Source of the DNA: Pseudobutyrivibrio sp.
Lineage (GTDB): Bacteria; Bacillota_A; Clostridia; Lachnospirales; Lachnospiraceae
Assembly (NCBI GenBank): GCA_024691465.1
Contig: JAILNO010000134.1
Span: forward strand, 1-10,768
Direction of reading: 5' to 3'
Length of the DNA: 10,768 nucleotides
This document shows positions 1 through 6,512 of this stretch, one piece after another. The position numbers and the translations under genes were made by a program. Numbering within the stretch: the first letter of the stretch is position 1; each line of letters opens with the position of its first letter. Below the pieces are notes generated by a model. It worked only from the letters and a program-made list of their open reading frames with translations. It was not told the origin of the DNA and did no database searches.

Positions 1-62
1 AGGTTAGCCATATTAGCTCCGCCCATTGCTCCGCCTGGAAATCCACCTCTACCTTTTCCCAT
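1..62 (-). CDS. ybaB: YbaB/EbfC nucleoid-associated protein, N-terminal fragment (partial)
   Basis: This is the first 20 codons plus part of the next of a gene that leaves the window at its left edge. The translation begins MGKGRGGFPGGAMGGANMAN, the Gly/Met-rich leader typical of YbaB/EbfC proteins, which are small DNA-binding proteins that form a dimeric, tweezer-like fold and coat DNA. The ATG lies only 3 nt after the dnaX stop codon. A GAGG ribosome binding site at 71-74 sits inside the end of dnaX, 8 nt from the start, so translation is probably coupled. The order dnaX-ybaB is one of the best conserved in bacteria and is usually followed by recR, which would lie outside this window. The family call rests on a short leader plus gene order, so the body of the protein is unseen. 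Confidence 0.85.
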   Translation of the reverse strand, partial: MGKGRGGFPGGAMGGANMAN

Positions 63-65
63 ATT

Positions 66-1655
66 CTAATCCTCACTTTCTATTTCTATTCCCTTGCTAG
101 CGAAGAAATCCCTAACATCTGTCTTCGTATTCTGGGAACTAACGCCGCTGGAATTAATCTCTACTTTAATTGTTACAGTCTTCTTAATCATATCCTCTAC
201 TGCAGCTGTAATCTCAGATATGACTTCAGGTCTATTGACGAAATCACCTGCCATCCTCTCGGATCCCACAGGCTGATCAAATATAAGCACCAGCTCACCT
301 GATTCATTAGTTGTGACTGTATTAACTTCCTTAAGGAACATCTTAATATTAGCTGGAAGCTTGCCCATAACTGCGCTCCACTTCCTAGATACTTCCTTGA
401 CTTCCTCTGGTACTGCTGCTGGTAATGGCTCCTTTTTCACAGGAGCTACACTGGGTGTGGCGCCTGACACAGCCTGAGGCGCTGCCATCATTACTGGCAC
501 TCCCTCTTCCACCTTCTTTTCCAGATTAGCCATTCTATTATTCAAAGCGGAGATATCCATCTCCATCTCTGGTTTACATAATTTAATAAGGGCTATCTCT
601 ATCAGCACACGCTTACCACTGGCATACTTAATATCATTAGAAAGCGCCGATAGGACTTGAATGTATCTCATTAGAATCTCGGTGTCAACCATCTTAGATT
701 CTTCCTTGAGAAGCGCCAGATTATCTGATGACATCTCAAGCACATCCTCCATATCATCTGAGCTCTTAAGGAGCATAAGATTACGAAGATACCAAGTAAA
801 ATCAATGACGAACTGATTCAAATCGCGGCCCTGGGCAATTATCTCATCTAATAAGCTAATGCATTGTGTAATCTGCCCACCTATAACGCTTCGAAGAAGT
901 CTAGAGAATACTTCTGTATCTATGGCACCCAGTACATTAAGTACATTGTCATATGTGAGCGTCTCCCCTATATGAAAGGCAATACACTGATCAAGTAGAC
1001 TGAGTCCATCACGCATTGAACCGTCTGCCGCCTTGGCTATATAGCGAAGTGCTTTGTCCTCCACCTGAATTCCTTCCTTGTCCATGAGCTCCTGTAATCT
1101 AGCAGCTATGGTATCTATAGAAATCCTGTGGAAGTCGTATCTTTGACAGCGGCTAAGGATCGTGATAGGTATCTTATGAACCTCAGTGGTAGCCAGAATA
1201 AACACAACATAAGAAGGTGGCTCCTCCAAAGTCTTGAGCAAAGCATTATATGCACCTGATGAAAGCATATGCACCTCATCGATGATATATACCTTGTACT
1301 TGCCTTCAGTAGGAGGATACTCCACCTCCTCTACTATCTGTCGAATGCTGTCTACACCATTGTTAGAGGCAGCATCCATCTCTATTACATTGAGGGAATT
1401 GCCAGCTGTAATGGACTTACACATGGCACATTCCATACAAGGGCAGCCATCCTTAGGATTCTCGCAATTGATAGTCCTAGCCAGAATCTTGGCAATGGTT
1501 GTCTTACCTGTTCCTCTAGTTCCTGTAAAAAGGTACGCATGTCCTATACGGTCATTCTTTATTTGATTTTTGAGTGTTGTAACAATGTGGTCCTGACCCT
1601 TAACATCATCAAAAGTCTGGGGTCTGAACTTCCTGTATAAAGCCATATAAGACAT
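66..1655 (-). CDS. dnaX: DNA polymerase III subunit gamma/tau
   Basis: This 529-residue protein is the ATPase of the clamp loader, which opens the sliding clamp and places it on primed DNA at the replication fork. Visible motifs, in order, are Walker A GTRGTGKT (45-52), a zinc site of C64, C73, C76 and C79 with an additional C71, Walker B YIIDEVHML (123-131), sensor 1 around ATTEVHK (155-161), the SRC arginine finger (168-170), and sensor 2 in SMRDGLSLLD (213-222). The clamp-loader oligomerisation domain extends to about residue 360. A Pro/Ala/Val-rich linker (about 385-420) then leads to a C-terminal tau-like domain ending in an acidic tail. The start was chosen for the AGGTAGG site 8 nt upstream; an internal Met4 (MALYRKFRP) matches many homologues but is too far from it. 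The gene follows pfkA by 24 nt and precedes ybaB by 3 nt. No convincing frameshift site for a separate gamma form is visible. Confidence 0.97.
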   Translation of the reverse strand: MSYMALYRKFRPQTFDDVKGQDHIVTTLKNQIKNDRIGHAYLFTGTRGTGKTTIAKILARTINCENPKDGCPCMECAMCKSITAGNSLNVIEMDAASNNGVDSIRQIVEEVEYPPTEGKYKVYIIDEVHMLSSGAYNALLKTLEEPPSYVVFILATTEVHKIPITILSRCQRYDFHRISIDTIAARLQELMDKEGIQVEDKALRYIAKAADGSMRDGLSLLDQCIAFHIGETLTYDNVLNVLGAIDTEVFSRLLRSVIGGQITQCISLLDEIIAQGRDLNQFVIDFTWYLRNLMLLKSSDDMEDVLEMSSDNLALLKEESKMVDTEILMRYIQVLSALSNDIKYASGKRVLIEIALIKLCKPEMEMDISALNNRMANLEKKVEEGVPVMMAAPQAVSGATPSVAPVKKEPLPAAVPEEVKEVSRKWSAVMGKLPANIKMFLKEVNTVTTNESGELVLIFDQPVGSERMAGDFVNRPEVISEITAAVEDMIKKTVTIKVEINSSGVSSQNTKTDVRDFFASKGIEIESED

Positions 1656-1679
1656 AACAATTACCTACCTGATTTAATA

Positions 1680-2753
1680 TTAGTCTCCGAAGCTAATTCC
1701 AATTCGCTTAGCTTCTGCAATCATCTGGCAATCAGGCTCTACTACCTTAAGCTTGCCAGCCACCTTCTCAAGTGGAACGCGCTTGGTCTTACCATCTACC
1801 ATAGCAATCATATGACCGAAATCACCATCCATGATTGCTTGGGCTGCTGCAGAACCAAGTCTTGTACATAGTACTCTATCGTAAGGATCTGGGCTACCAC
1901 CACGCTGCATGTGTCCTGGTACAGTAACACGCACTTCGATACCCGTCTCCTTTTGAATTCTCTCAGCAATCTCATAGGATACTGATGGATACTTAGAAGT
2001 CTCAAGCTTCTTCTTGTAATCCTTCTTAGAAAGTTTAGCATCTTCCTTAGAAATAGCACCTTCTGCAACTGCAAGAATTGTAAATCCCTTGCCTTCCTCG
2101 GCGCGGTGATTAATAGCCTTAACTACCTTCTTAATATCGTATGGAATCTCTGGAAGCAGGATAATATCTGCACCAGAAGCCACACCTGCATATAGTGTAA
2201 GCCATCCTACCTTATGTCCCATGACCTCTACTATGAATACACGGCTGTGAGATGAGGCAGTAGTATGGATACAGTCAATAGTATTACATGCAATATCGAT
2301 AGCACTTTGGAAACCGAATGTAACATCCGTGCCAAAGATATCATTATCAATAGTCTTAGGAAGATGAATTATATTAAGGCCTTCCTCTCGAAGGAGATTG
2401 GCTGTCTTCTGTGTGCCATTACCGCCCAAGATTACAAGACAATTAAGATTAAGCTTGTAGTAATTAGACTTCATGGCCTCAACTTTATCTAGACCGTTCT
2501 CATCTGGCTCACGCATGAGCTTAAATGGCTGACGGCTAGAACCAAGAATTGTACCACCGCGTGTCAAAATTCCTGAAAAGTCTGAGCTTGTAAGCAGTCT
2601 ATAATCTCCATAAATCAAACCCTTATAGCCATTGAAGAATCCATAGACTTCCAAATCCTTAACATTCGCTGCCAGTCCCTTAACTACACCACGCATGGCT
2701 GCATTAAGTGCTTGACAATCACCACCACTAGTAAGCATTCCAATTCTCAACAT
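1680..2753 (-). CDS. pfkA: 6-phosphofructokinase
   Basis: This 357-residue cytoplasmic enzyme should phosphorylate fructose 6-phosphate to fructose 1,6-bisphosphate, the committing step of glycolysis. Motifs seen are SGGDCQALNAA (9-19), the donor loop LGGNGTQKT (109-117), PKTIDND (132-138) with the catalytic base D136, VMGHKVGW (177-184), and PGHMQRGGSPDPYDR (279-293). In this family Gly after GGD (E. coli position 104) points to ATP and Asp to pyrophosphate. Here the residue is Gly (G113), but it is combined with Lys (K133) at the equivalent of position 124, the pattern of the long-chain 'mixed' PFK group, so ATP use is likely but not certain. The Asp that helps hold Mg-nucleotide in E. coli (D103) is replaced by N112. 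An AAGGAG site lies 7 nt before the ATG. The gene sits 41 nt downstream of pepD and 24 nt upstream of dnaX. Confidence 0.93.
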   Translation of the reverse strand: MLRIGMLTSGGDCQALNAAMRGVVKGLAANVKDLEVYGFFNGYKGLIYGDYRLLTSSDFSGILTRGGTILGSSRQPFKLMREPDENGLDKVEAMKSNYYKLNLNCLVILGGNGTQKTANLLREEGLNIIHLPKTIDNDIFGTDVTFGFQSAIDIACNTIDCIHTTASSHSRVFIVEVMGHKVGWLTLYAGVASGADIILLPEIPYDIKKVVKAINHRAEEGKGFTILAVAEGAISKEDAKLSKKDYKKKLETSKYPSVSYEIAERIQKETGIEVRVTVPGHMQRGGSPDPYDRVLCTRLGSAAAQAIMDGDFGHMIAMVDGKTKRVPLEKVAGKLKVVEPDCQMIAEAKRIGISFGD

Positions 2754-2794
2754 AGTCCTTCTCCTTCCACATTAAAGATTTACTGCTACCCCAA

Positions 2795-4231
2795 TTACTT
2801 AGCAGCTGAAATAACTTCTCTTACGTAGTTATATACTCTCTCCGTAGAAGCAATTGATAAACGCTCCTTTGGAGTATGAATATCATCCATATCAGGACCA
2901 ATTGAAACAGCATCGAGTCCTGGTAACTTAGATGCTAACAGTCCACACTCAACACCTGCGTGGATAGTCTCAACGATAGCCTTCTGTCCTGTCATTTCCT
3001 CATAGATTCTAACTAAATCATCTCTAAAGCTTGAATCTCTCTTGTATTCCCAAGCTGGATACTCACCATGAACGCTAACTGTACATCCAAATGCCTTAGC
3101 AACCATCTCTACTCTACGCATAAGAGCTGTCTTAGCACTATCTACTGAGCTACGAATAGCTGATGAGAAAGTTAACTTATCATCTGTAAGATTGAGGATG
3201 CCTAAGTTGAGTGAAGTCTCAACTAATCCTTCTATATCATGGCTCATGTTCTGTACACCGTTTGGAGTAGCGAGAATAAGCTGTACAATTCTCTTAGAAT
3301 CTTCAGCATTGACACCATCTACTACTACATTTCCCTCTGATTTAATCTCAATCTTCATATTAGGATCTGTGATAGCGAACTCATTAAGAAGAGCCTTAGC
3401 CTCAGTCTCCATAGCCTTAACTGCATCTGCAGAAGTAACTACCTTAGCTGTAGTTGCTCTAGGAATAGCATTATCTTTAGTGCCGCCAACATAATCAATT
3501 AAGCAGATATCTGCCACTTCAGTAGCTGCTGCGAGGATTCTATTAGCTGCGTATGAAGCATTAGCTCTACCCTTAATAATCTCTGTACCAGAGTGTCCAC
3601 CTGTACAATCCTTAACTTCAACTGAAACAAGTGCACCCTTAACTGATTCCTTCTTAACTGGATAATCTACAGTCATCTTACATCCACCAGCACAACCTGC
3701 TAGGAAATGTCCTTCATCCTCTGAATCTAAGTTGAGAAGCTTCCTGCCCTTAAGCATTGATACATCGATACCAGCGGCACCTTCCATACCAACTTCCTCA
3801 GATACTGTGATAATTACCTCAAGGCGTGGGTGCTTAAGTGAGTCATCCTCAAGAATTGCAAGTGCCATAGCCACTGCAACACCGTCATCGCCACCAAGAG
3901 TAGTTCCCTTAGCTGTAACATATCCATCAACTACTTCCACATCGAGGCCATCCTTAAGCATATCCTTTGTGCAATCTGGATCCTGCTCAGCCACCATATC
4001 CATGTGACCCTGAAGGATGATTGGAGCCGCATCCTCCATGCCCTCTGATGCTTCCTTAATCATGATTACGTTATATAAGTCATCCTGATAGTATTCAAGA
4101 TTATGTGCTTTCGCAAAATCTACGAGGTAAGCGCTAATCTTCTCCTCGTGATAGCTTGGATGAGGGATACCGCAAATCTCCTCAAAATAATGAAATACTC
4201 TCTCTGGCTTACAATTACTTAATACTGCCAT
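2795..4231 (-). CDS. pepD: Aminoacyl-histidine dipeptidase (cytosolic nonspecific dipeptidase, M20 family)
   Basis: This 478-residue zinc peptidase of the M20C group hydrolyses unblocked dipeptides such as Xaa-His (beta-Ala-His in some homologues) in the cytoplasm, recycling amino acids from peptide uptake and protein turnover. The di-metal site is recognisable from family alignment: H76 and D78 in GHMDMV, bridging D115 in GGDDG, catalytic E145 and metal ligand E146 in SEEVGM, D169 in LNLDSED, and H452 in DDIHTPKER. A conserved HAGVECGLL lies at 424-432. The lid/dimerisation domain is inserted at about 195-385. There is no signal peptide. AGGAG lies 9 nt before the ATG. The length is normal for the family. 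The gene is 43 nt after the tocopherol-cyclase-like gene, separated by a hairpin but no T-run, and is probably co-transcribed with it and with pfkA. Confidence 0.95.
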   Translation of the reverse strand: MAVLSNCKPERVFHYFEEICGIPHPSYHEEKISAYLVDFAKAHNLEYYQDDLYNVIMIKEASEGMEDAAPIILQGHMDMVAEQDPDCTKDMLKDGLDVEVVDGYVTAKGTTLGGDDGVAVAMALAILEDDSLKHPRLEVIITVSEEVGMEGAAGIDVSMLKGRKLLNLDSEDEGHFLAGCAGGCKMTVDYPVKKESVKGALVSVEVKDCTGGHSGTEIIKGRANASYAANRILAAATEVADICLIDYVGGTKDNAIPRATTAKVVTSADAVKAMETEAKALLNEFAITDPNMKIEIKSEGNVVVDGVNAEDSKRIVQLILATPNGVQNMSHDIEGLVETSLNLGILNLTDDKLTFSSAIRSSVDSAKTALMRRVEMVAKAFGCTVSVHGEYPAWEYKRDSSFRDDLVRIYEEMTGQKAIVETIHAGVECGLLASKLPGLDAVSIGPDMDDIHTPKERLSIASTERVYNYVREVISAAK

Positions 4232-4259
4232 TTTATTACTCTCCTAACTATATTATTTA

Positions 4260-4291
4260 GCGTGTACTCAGATACTACTCTGAGTATACGC
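4260..4291. repeat. 13-bp inverted repeat (hairpin) over a stop codon
   Basis: The left arm 4260-4272 and right arm 4279-4291 are complementary at 12 of 13 positions, with a 6-nt loop. The one mismatch is a G-U wobble in plus-strand RNA and A-C in minus-strand RNA. In the minus-strand transcript the TAG stop (4277-4275) of the upstream gene lies in the loop, and one arm encodes that protein's last residues. The sequence after the stem is AT-rich without a U-tract, so a classic intrinsic terminator is unlikely. A stability, processing or attenuation element ahead of pepD is possible. Confidence 0.6.
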
Positions 4292-5534
4292 CGTATTCAC
4301 AACCTAAATTGTGGACCTCTAAATCATCCACAAGCTCCCATTTAAACTCGGCCTTCTTGCCAGTTAATGGGTCATTGGTCTTAAGTATCTTCTTAAATAG
4401 CTTAAGCTCTCCTGTACCATTACCACCATTCCATAAATTGTTATGACGCTTTGTTCCATTAGGAGCCTCATAATTTATAAGAAGCATATCCTTCTTAAGA
4501 CATTCGAAACTACCCTCTATCTTAGCAAGAGGTGTCTCTTGGGTAATAGACCATACAATTCTATCATCAGTCTCTTTACAATCAAAGTCTGTCTTGGTTA
4601 AGGTCCAAAATCTAGAGAAATTAAATTCAAAAGGCTGATTCTCGTACCAAACAGCTCCTAAGATAACATTGTCAAAGCTATGTCCCGTACGCACCTTAGG
4701 ACGACCGCCACCTATATCAAAAGCGGTATTCTCTAACCACTGGCCTGTGATCTTACTCTTAACATGTGAGCTGGCAAGCCATACCCATGGGGATGTGAAG
4801 TCCTTTCCCCAGTTCTTATCTGCATAGCCATAACAGCTATCCTTGTCTACTATATATTCCACGCCATCCAGAATAACCGAACCGTTGAAATAAGTCCTCA
4901 TTCCCTCTGCGTGCCAGAACATTTCAAAAGCTTCTAATTCACGAGAAGCCCAGCTCGTTCCGTATCCCACATTGAAGGCAATATCCTTCTCAATGTTAAG
5001 ATCCCAAATAATCTTACCTGACTGACACATCCACTCTGGGTGATTAGCTGCATCAGTCTCAGACACTTCCACCATGCCAAGAGTACGAGACTCAGAGCAG
5101 AAGCAATCACCTGCACTAATAAGAAATGGCGCATCATCCTTAACATTGACCTGATTCCAGCCAAAGAAACGATGCATCTGCTTAGCACCCTCTCCCCAGC
5201 AACCTGCCTTAACCATCATGTATGAAGGCTTAGCACCTGATGCCTGATTCTCTGGAAGCTGGCCAAATATTGGCTCATCTCCTCCTAATGCTGGATTGAT
5301 ACTGAAGAACTCTATAAAGAAAGCTCTCTCCTCACCTGTAGCTTTATTGTGGCCTGTAAAACTATGCCACCACCAATCATATCCTTCAGATGCCAAAGCA
5401 CCCTTAAGCATAAAATTATTCCTCAAAATATCAGATTGATTAAAATTATGCTCTAAAAGCTTATCCTTCACATCCAATCCATCAATTTTTCCAAGAACAT
5501 TCTCTTCTATTTGACTTAGCTTTTCTTTTACCAT
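4275..5534 (-). CDS. Tocopherol-cyclase-like family protein, function unknown
   Basis: This 419-residue soluble protein has no signal peptide or membrane segment. Its central motif YADKNWGKDFTSPWVWL (237-253), the aromatic-rich FMLKGALASEGYDWWWHSF (41-59), and FDIGGGRPKV (272-281) resemble the tocopherol cyclase family (plant VTE1 and bacterial relatives), whose fold is a tandem lipocalin-like beta barrel related to CrtC/AttH-type proteins. VTE1 carries the equivalent YxEKNWG..F...W.W segment. The protein is rich in Trp, Phe and Tyr, as expected for a barrel that binds a hydrophobic ligand. An anaerobic Firmicute is not expected to make tocopherol, so the true substrate is unknown and could be another lipid, isoprenoid or quinone-like compound, or the protein may only bind a ligand. 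AAGGGG lies 8 nt before the ATG. The gene is first in the left block, directly behind a predicted promoter, and its stop codon lies in a hairpin loop. The family assignment is from memory of motifs. Confidence 0.62.
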   Translation of the reverse strand: MVKEKLSQIEENVLGKIDGLDVKDKLLEHNFNQSDILRNNFMLKGALASEGYDWWWHSFTGHNKATGEERAFFIEFFSINPALGGDEPIFGQLPENQASGAKPSYMMVKAGCWGEGAKQMHRFFGWNQVNVKDDAPFLISAGDCFCSESRTLGMVEVSETDAANHPEWMCQSGKIIWDLNIEKDIAFNVGYGTSWASRELEAFEMFWHAEGMRTYFNGSVILDGVEYIVDKDSCYGYADKNWGKDFTSPWVWLASSHVKSKITGQWLENTAFDIGGGRPKVRTGHSFDNVILGAVWYENQPFEFNFSRFWTLTKTDFDCKETDDRIVWSITQETPLAKIEGSFECLKKDMLLINYEAPNGTKRHNNLWNGGNGTGELKLFKKILKTNDPLTGKKAEFKWELVDDLEVHNLGCEYGVYSE

Positions 5535-5578
5535 GTCAAATTCCCCTTTGTAACAAAACTCAAATTTTCCTACTATCT

Positions 5579-5607
5579 AATATACCATTTAATAGGTATT
5601 ATTTCTA
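5579..5607 (-). promoter_or_regulatory. Predicted sigma-A promoter for the left gene block
   Basis: Read on the minus strand, TAGAAA (5607-5602, 4/6 match to TTGACA) is separated by 17 nt from TATATT (5584-5579, 5/6 match to TATAAT). The bases TGG just before the -10 form an extended -10. Transcription would start near 5572, giving a 5' leader of roughly 37 nt before the ATG at 5534. Other AT-rich hexamers nearby could compete. Confidence 0.42.
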
Positions 5608-5647
5608 TTGTATTACCCTTTCTTTATCTTGTTTTTAACTTTTACAA

Positions 5648-5676
5648 TTATGAATTCTCGCTCCTTGTGTTATAAT
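5648..5676 (+). promoter_or_regulatory. Predicted extended -10 promoter for greA
   Basis: A perfect TATAAT at 5671-5676 is preceded by TGT, an extended -10. The hexamer at the right distance upstream (5648-5653, TTATGA, 17-nt spacer) matches the -35 consensus poorly, so the extended -10 probably carries recognition. The start would be near 5683, with GGAGG 7 nt before the greA ATG at 5707. Confidence 0.6.
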
Positions 5677-5706
5677 TTTGTTTAAACAGATTTCGGAGGT
5701 GTTATC

Positions 5707-6210
5707 ATGGGTGAACGACTCACAAAAGGTGATATAGAAAAGATTCAAGCTGAAATAGACGAGAGGAAGCTTGTTCTTCGTCCTAAGCTTCTAGAAGAGG
5801 TAAAAGAAACTAGAGCTCAGGGTGATCTATCTGAGAATTTTGAATATCATGAAGCCAAGCGTGCTAAGAATATGAATGATAGCCGTATTCGTTATCTTGA
5901 GAAGATGCTTAAGTTCGCCGAGATTGTAGACGACACTAGCGCAGATGATGAAGTAGGCATTAACAATACTGTAACTATATACATCCCTGAGGATGATGTA
6001 GAGGAGACCTATAAGCTCGTCACTTCCATTCGTGGCAACTCTCTTAAGGGTCTAATCTCCATAGAATCCCCTCTTGGAATTGCTATACGTGGCAAACATG
6101 TCGGAGACAGAGCTACTGTAAAGGTTAACGATAATTATTCTTATGAAGTAGAGATTAGGTTGATTGATAAATCAACAACTGATGAGGATGATAAAATAAA
6201 ACGTTATTAA
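5707..6210 (+). CDS. greA: GreA/GreB-family transcription elongation (transcript cleavage) factor
   Basis: This 167-residue protein should enter the RNA polymerase secondary channel and stimulate cleavage of backtracked RNA. Residues 1-75 form the antiparallel coiled coil. Its tip carries QGDLSENFEYHEAK (38-51), with the two acidic residues needed for cleavage at D40 and E43, equivalent to D41 and E44 of E. coli GreA. Residues about 84-155 form the FKBP-like domain, including the conserved ISIESPLGIAIRGKHVGD (117-134). The tail (156-167) is unusually charged. It is the only plus-strand gene here, transcribed from its own promoter, divergent from the left block and convergent with the ATP synthase operon. 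The sequence is somewhat diverged from typical GreA, particularly IYIPEDDVEETYKLVTS (91-107), so it may be a second family member rather than the main GreA; other parts of the genome would decide. Confidence 0.9.
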   Translation: MGERLTKGDIEKIQAEIDERKLVLRPKLLEEVKETRAQGDLSENFEYHEAKRAKNMNDSRIRYLEKMLKFAEIVDDTSADDEVGINNTVTIYIPEDDVEETYKLVTSIRGNSLKGLISIESPLGIAIRGKHVGDRATVKVNDNYSYEVEIRLIDKSTTDEDDKIKRY

Positions 6211-6218
6211 ATGAAAAA

Positions 6219-6246
6219 GGCACCGCATTAGCGGTGCCATATTTTT
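6219..6246. terminator. Bidirectional intrinsic terminator between greA and the ATP synthase operon
   Basis: The perfect 8-bp stem GGCACCGC (6219-6226) / GCGGTGCC (6231-6238) has an ATTA loop. On the plus strand it is followed by ATATTTTT (6239-6246), 8 nt past the greA stop. On the minus strand the stem is followed by TTTTT (complement of 6218-6214), just after the stop at 6252 of the last gene in the atp operon. It therefore serves both converging units. Confidence 0.92.
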
Positions 6247-6251
6247 GAAGA

Positions 6252-6476
6252 TTAAGTGTCCGACTTTTTGTTACTGTGTCGCTGTTGATAAACCATTGCT
6301 AGCATATCCTGCTGATACTTATCATCATTGCTCAGAGCTTTCAGCTTATCGTTCACTTCTTTCTTGTGAGCGCGAAGCATTTCTAGCTCCTTCATAAGTG
6401 AAGCTTCTTCATCTTCATATCTTTTCAGTTCTCTTTTTAAGTCTTCGATGTCTCGTTTAGTCTCAGCATCTAACAT
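6252..6476 (-). CDS. Small coiled-coil protein at the end of the ATP synthase operon, unknown function
   Basis: I do not recognise this 74-residue protein. It is very likely real: it has a strong GGGAGG site 7 nt before its ATG, lies 36 nt after atpC on the same strand, and ends just before a terminator. It is highly charged and predicted almost wholly helical. Hydrophobic residues follow a regular 3-4 spacing from 10 to 48 (I10, L13, L17, Y20, E24, L27, L31, L34, K38, V41, L45, L48), about six heptads with polar residues at two core positions, indicating a dimeric or oligomeric coiled coil. A less regular segment (51-65) and a polar, basic C-terminal end (66-74) follow. There is no signal peptide, membrane helix or cysteine. 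Its position suggests co-expression with F1 subunits; a role in ATP synthase assembly or control is only inference. Confidence 0.85.
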   Translation of the reverse strand: MLDAETKRDIEDLKRELKRYEDEEASLMKELEMLRAHKKEVNDKLKALSNDDKYQQDMLAMVYQQRHSNKKSDT

Positions 6477-6512
6477 GGTATTACCTCCCTATTCGTCACG
6501 TACTGATAGATA

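Noticed and set aside
430..442. A-rich run in dnaX (minus strand GTG AAA AAG GAG) as a gamma-producing frameshift site
   Set aside because: Only five A residues preceded by G, so pairing after a -1 slip would be imperfect, and I saw no clear stimulatory stem-loop. It falls in the linker where such sites occur, but the support is too weak.
1234..1640. Plus-strand open frames of 110 and 123 codons opposite dnaX
   Set aside because: They lie wholly antisense to conserved dnaX motifs, have no good ribosome site I could see, and read like antisense shadows of biased codon use.
3192..4007. Plus-strand open frames opposite pepD
   Set aside because: Ser/Thr/Pro-rich low-complexity translations antisense to conserved metal-binding motifs; no independent evidence of coding.
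4232..4246. A 13-nt sequence (TAGTTAGGAGAGT on the minus strand) shared by the leaders of pepD and atpD (8330-8342)
   Set aside because: It is centred on the Shine-Dalgarno sequence in AT-rich context, so coincidence is the simplest explanation.
5535..5706. Riboswitch or leader RNA in the divergent region
   Set aside because: Predicted leaders are only about 25-40 nt and no conserved structured element is visible.
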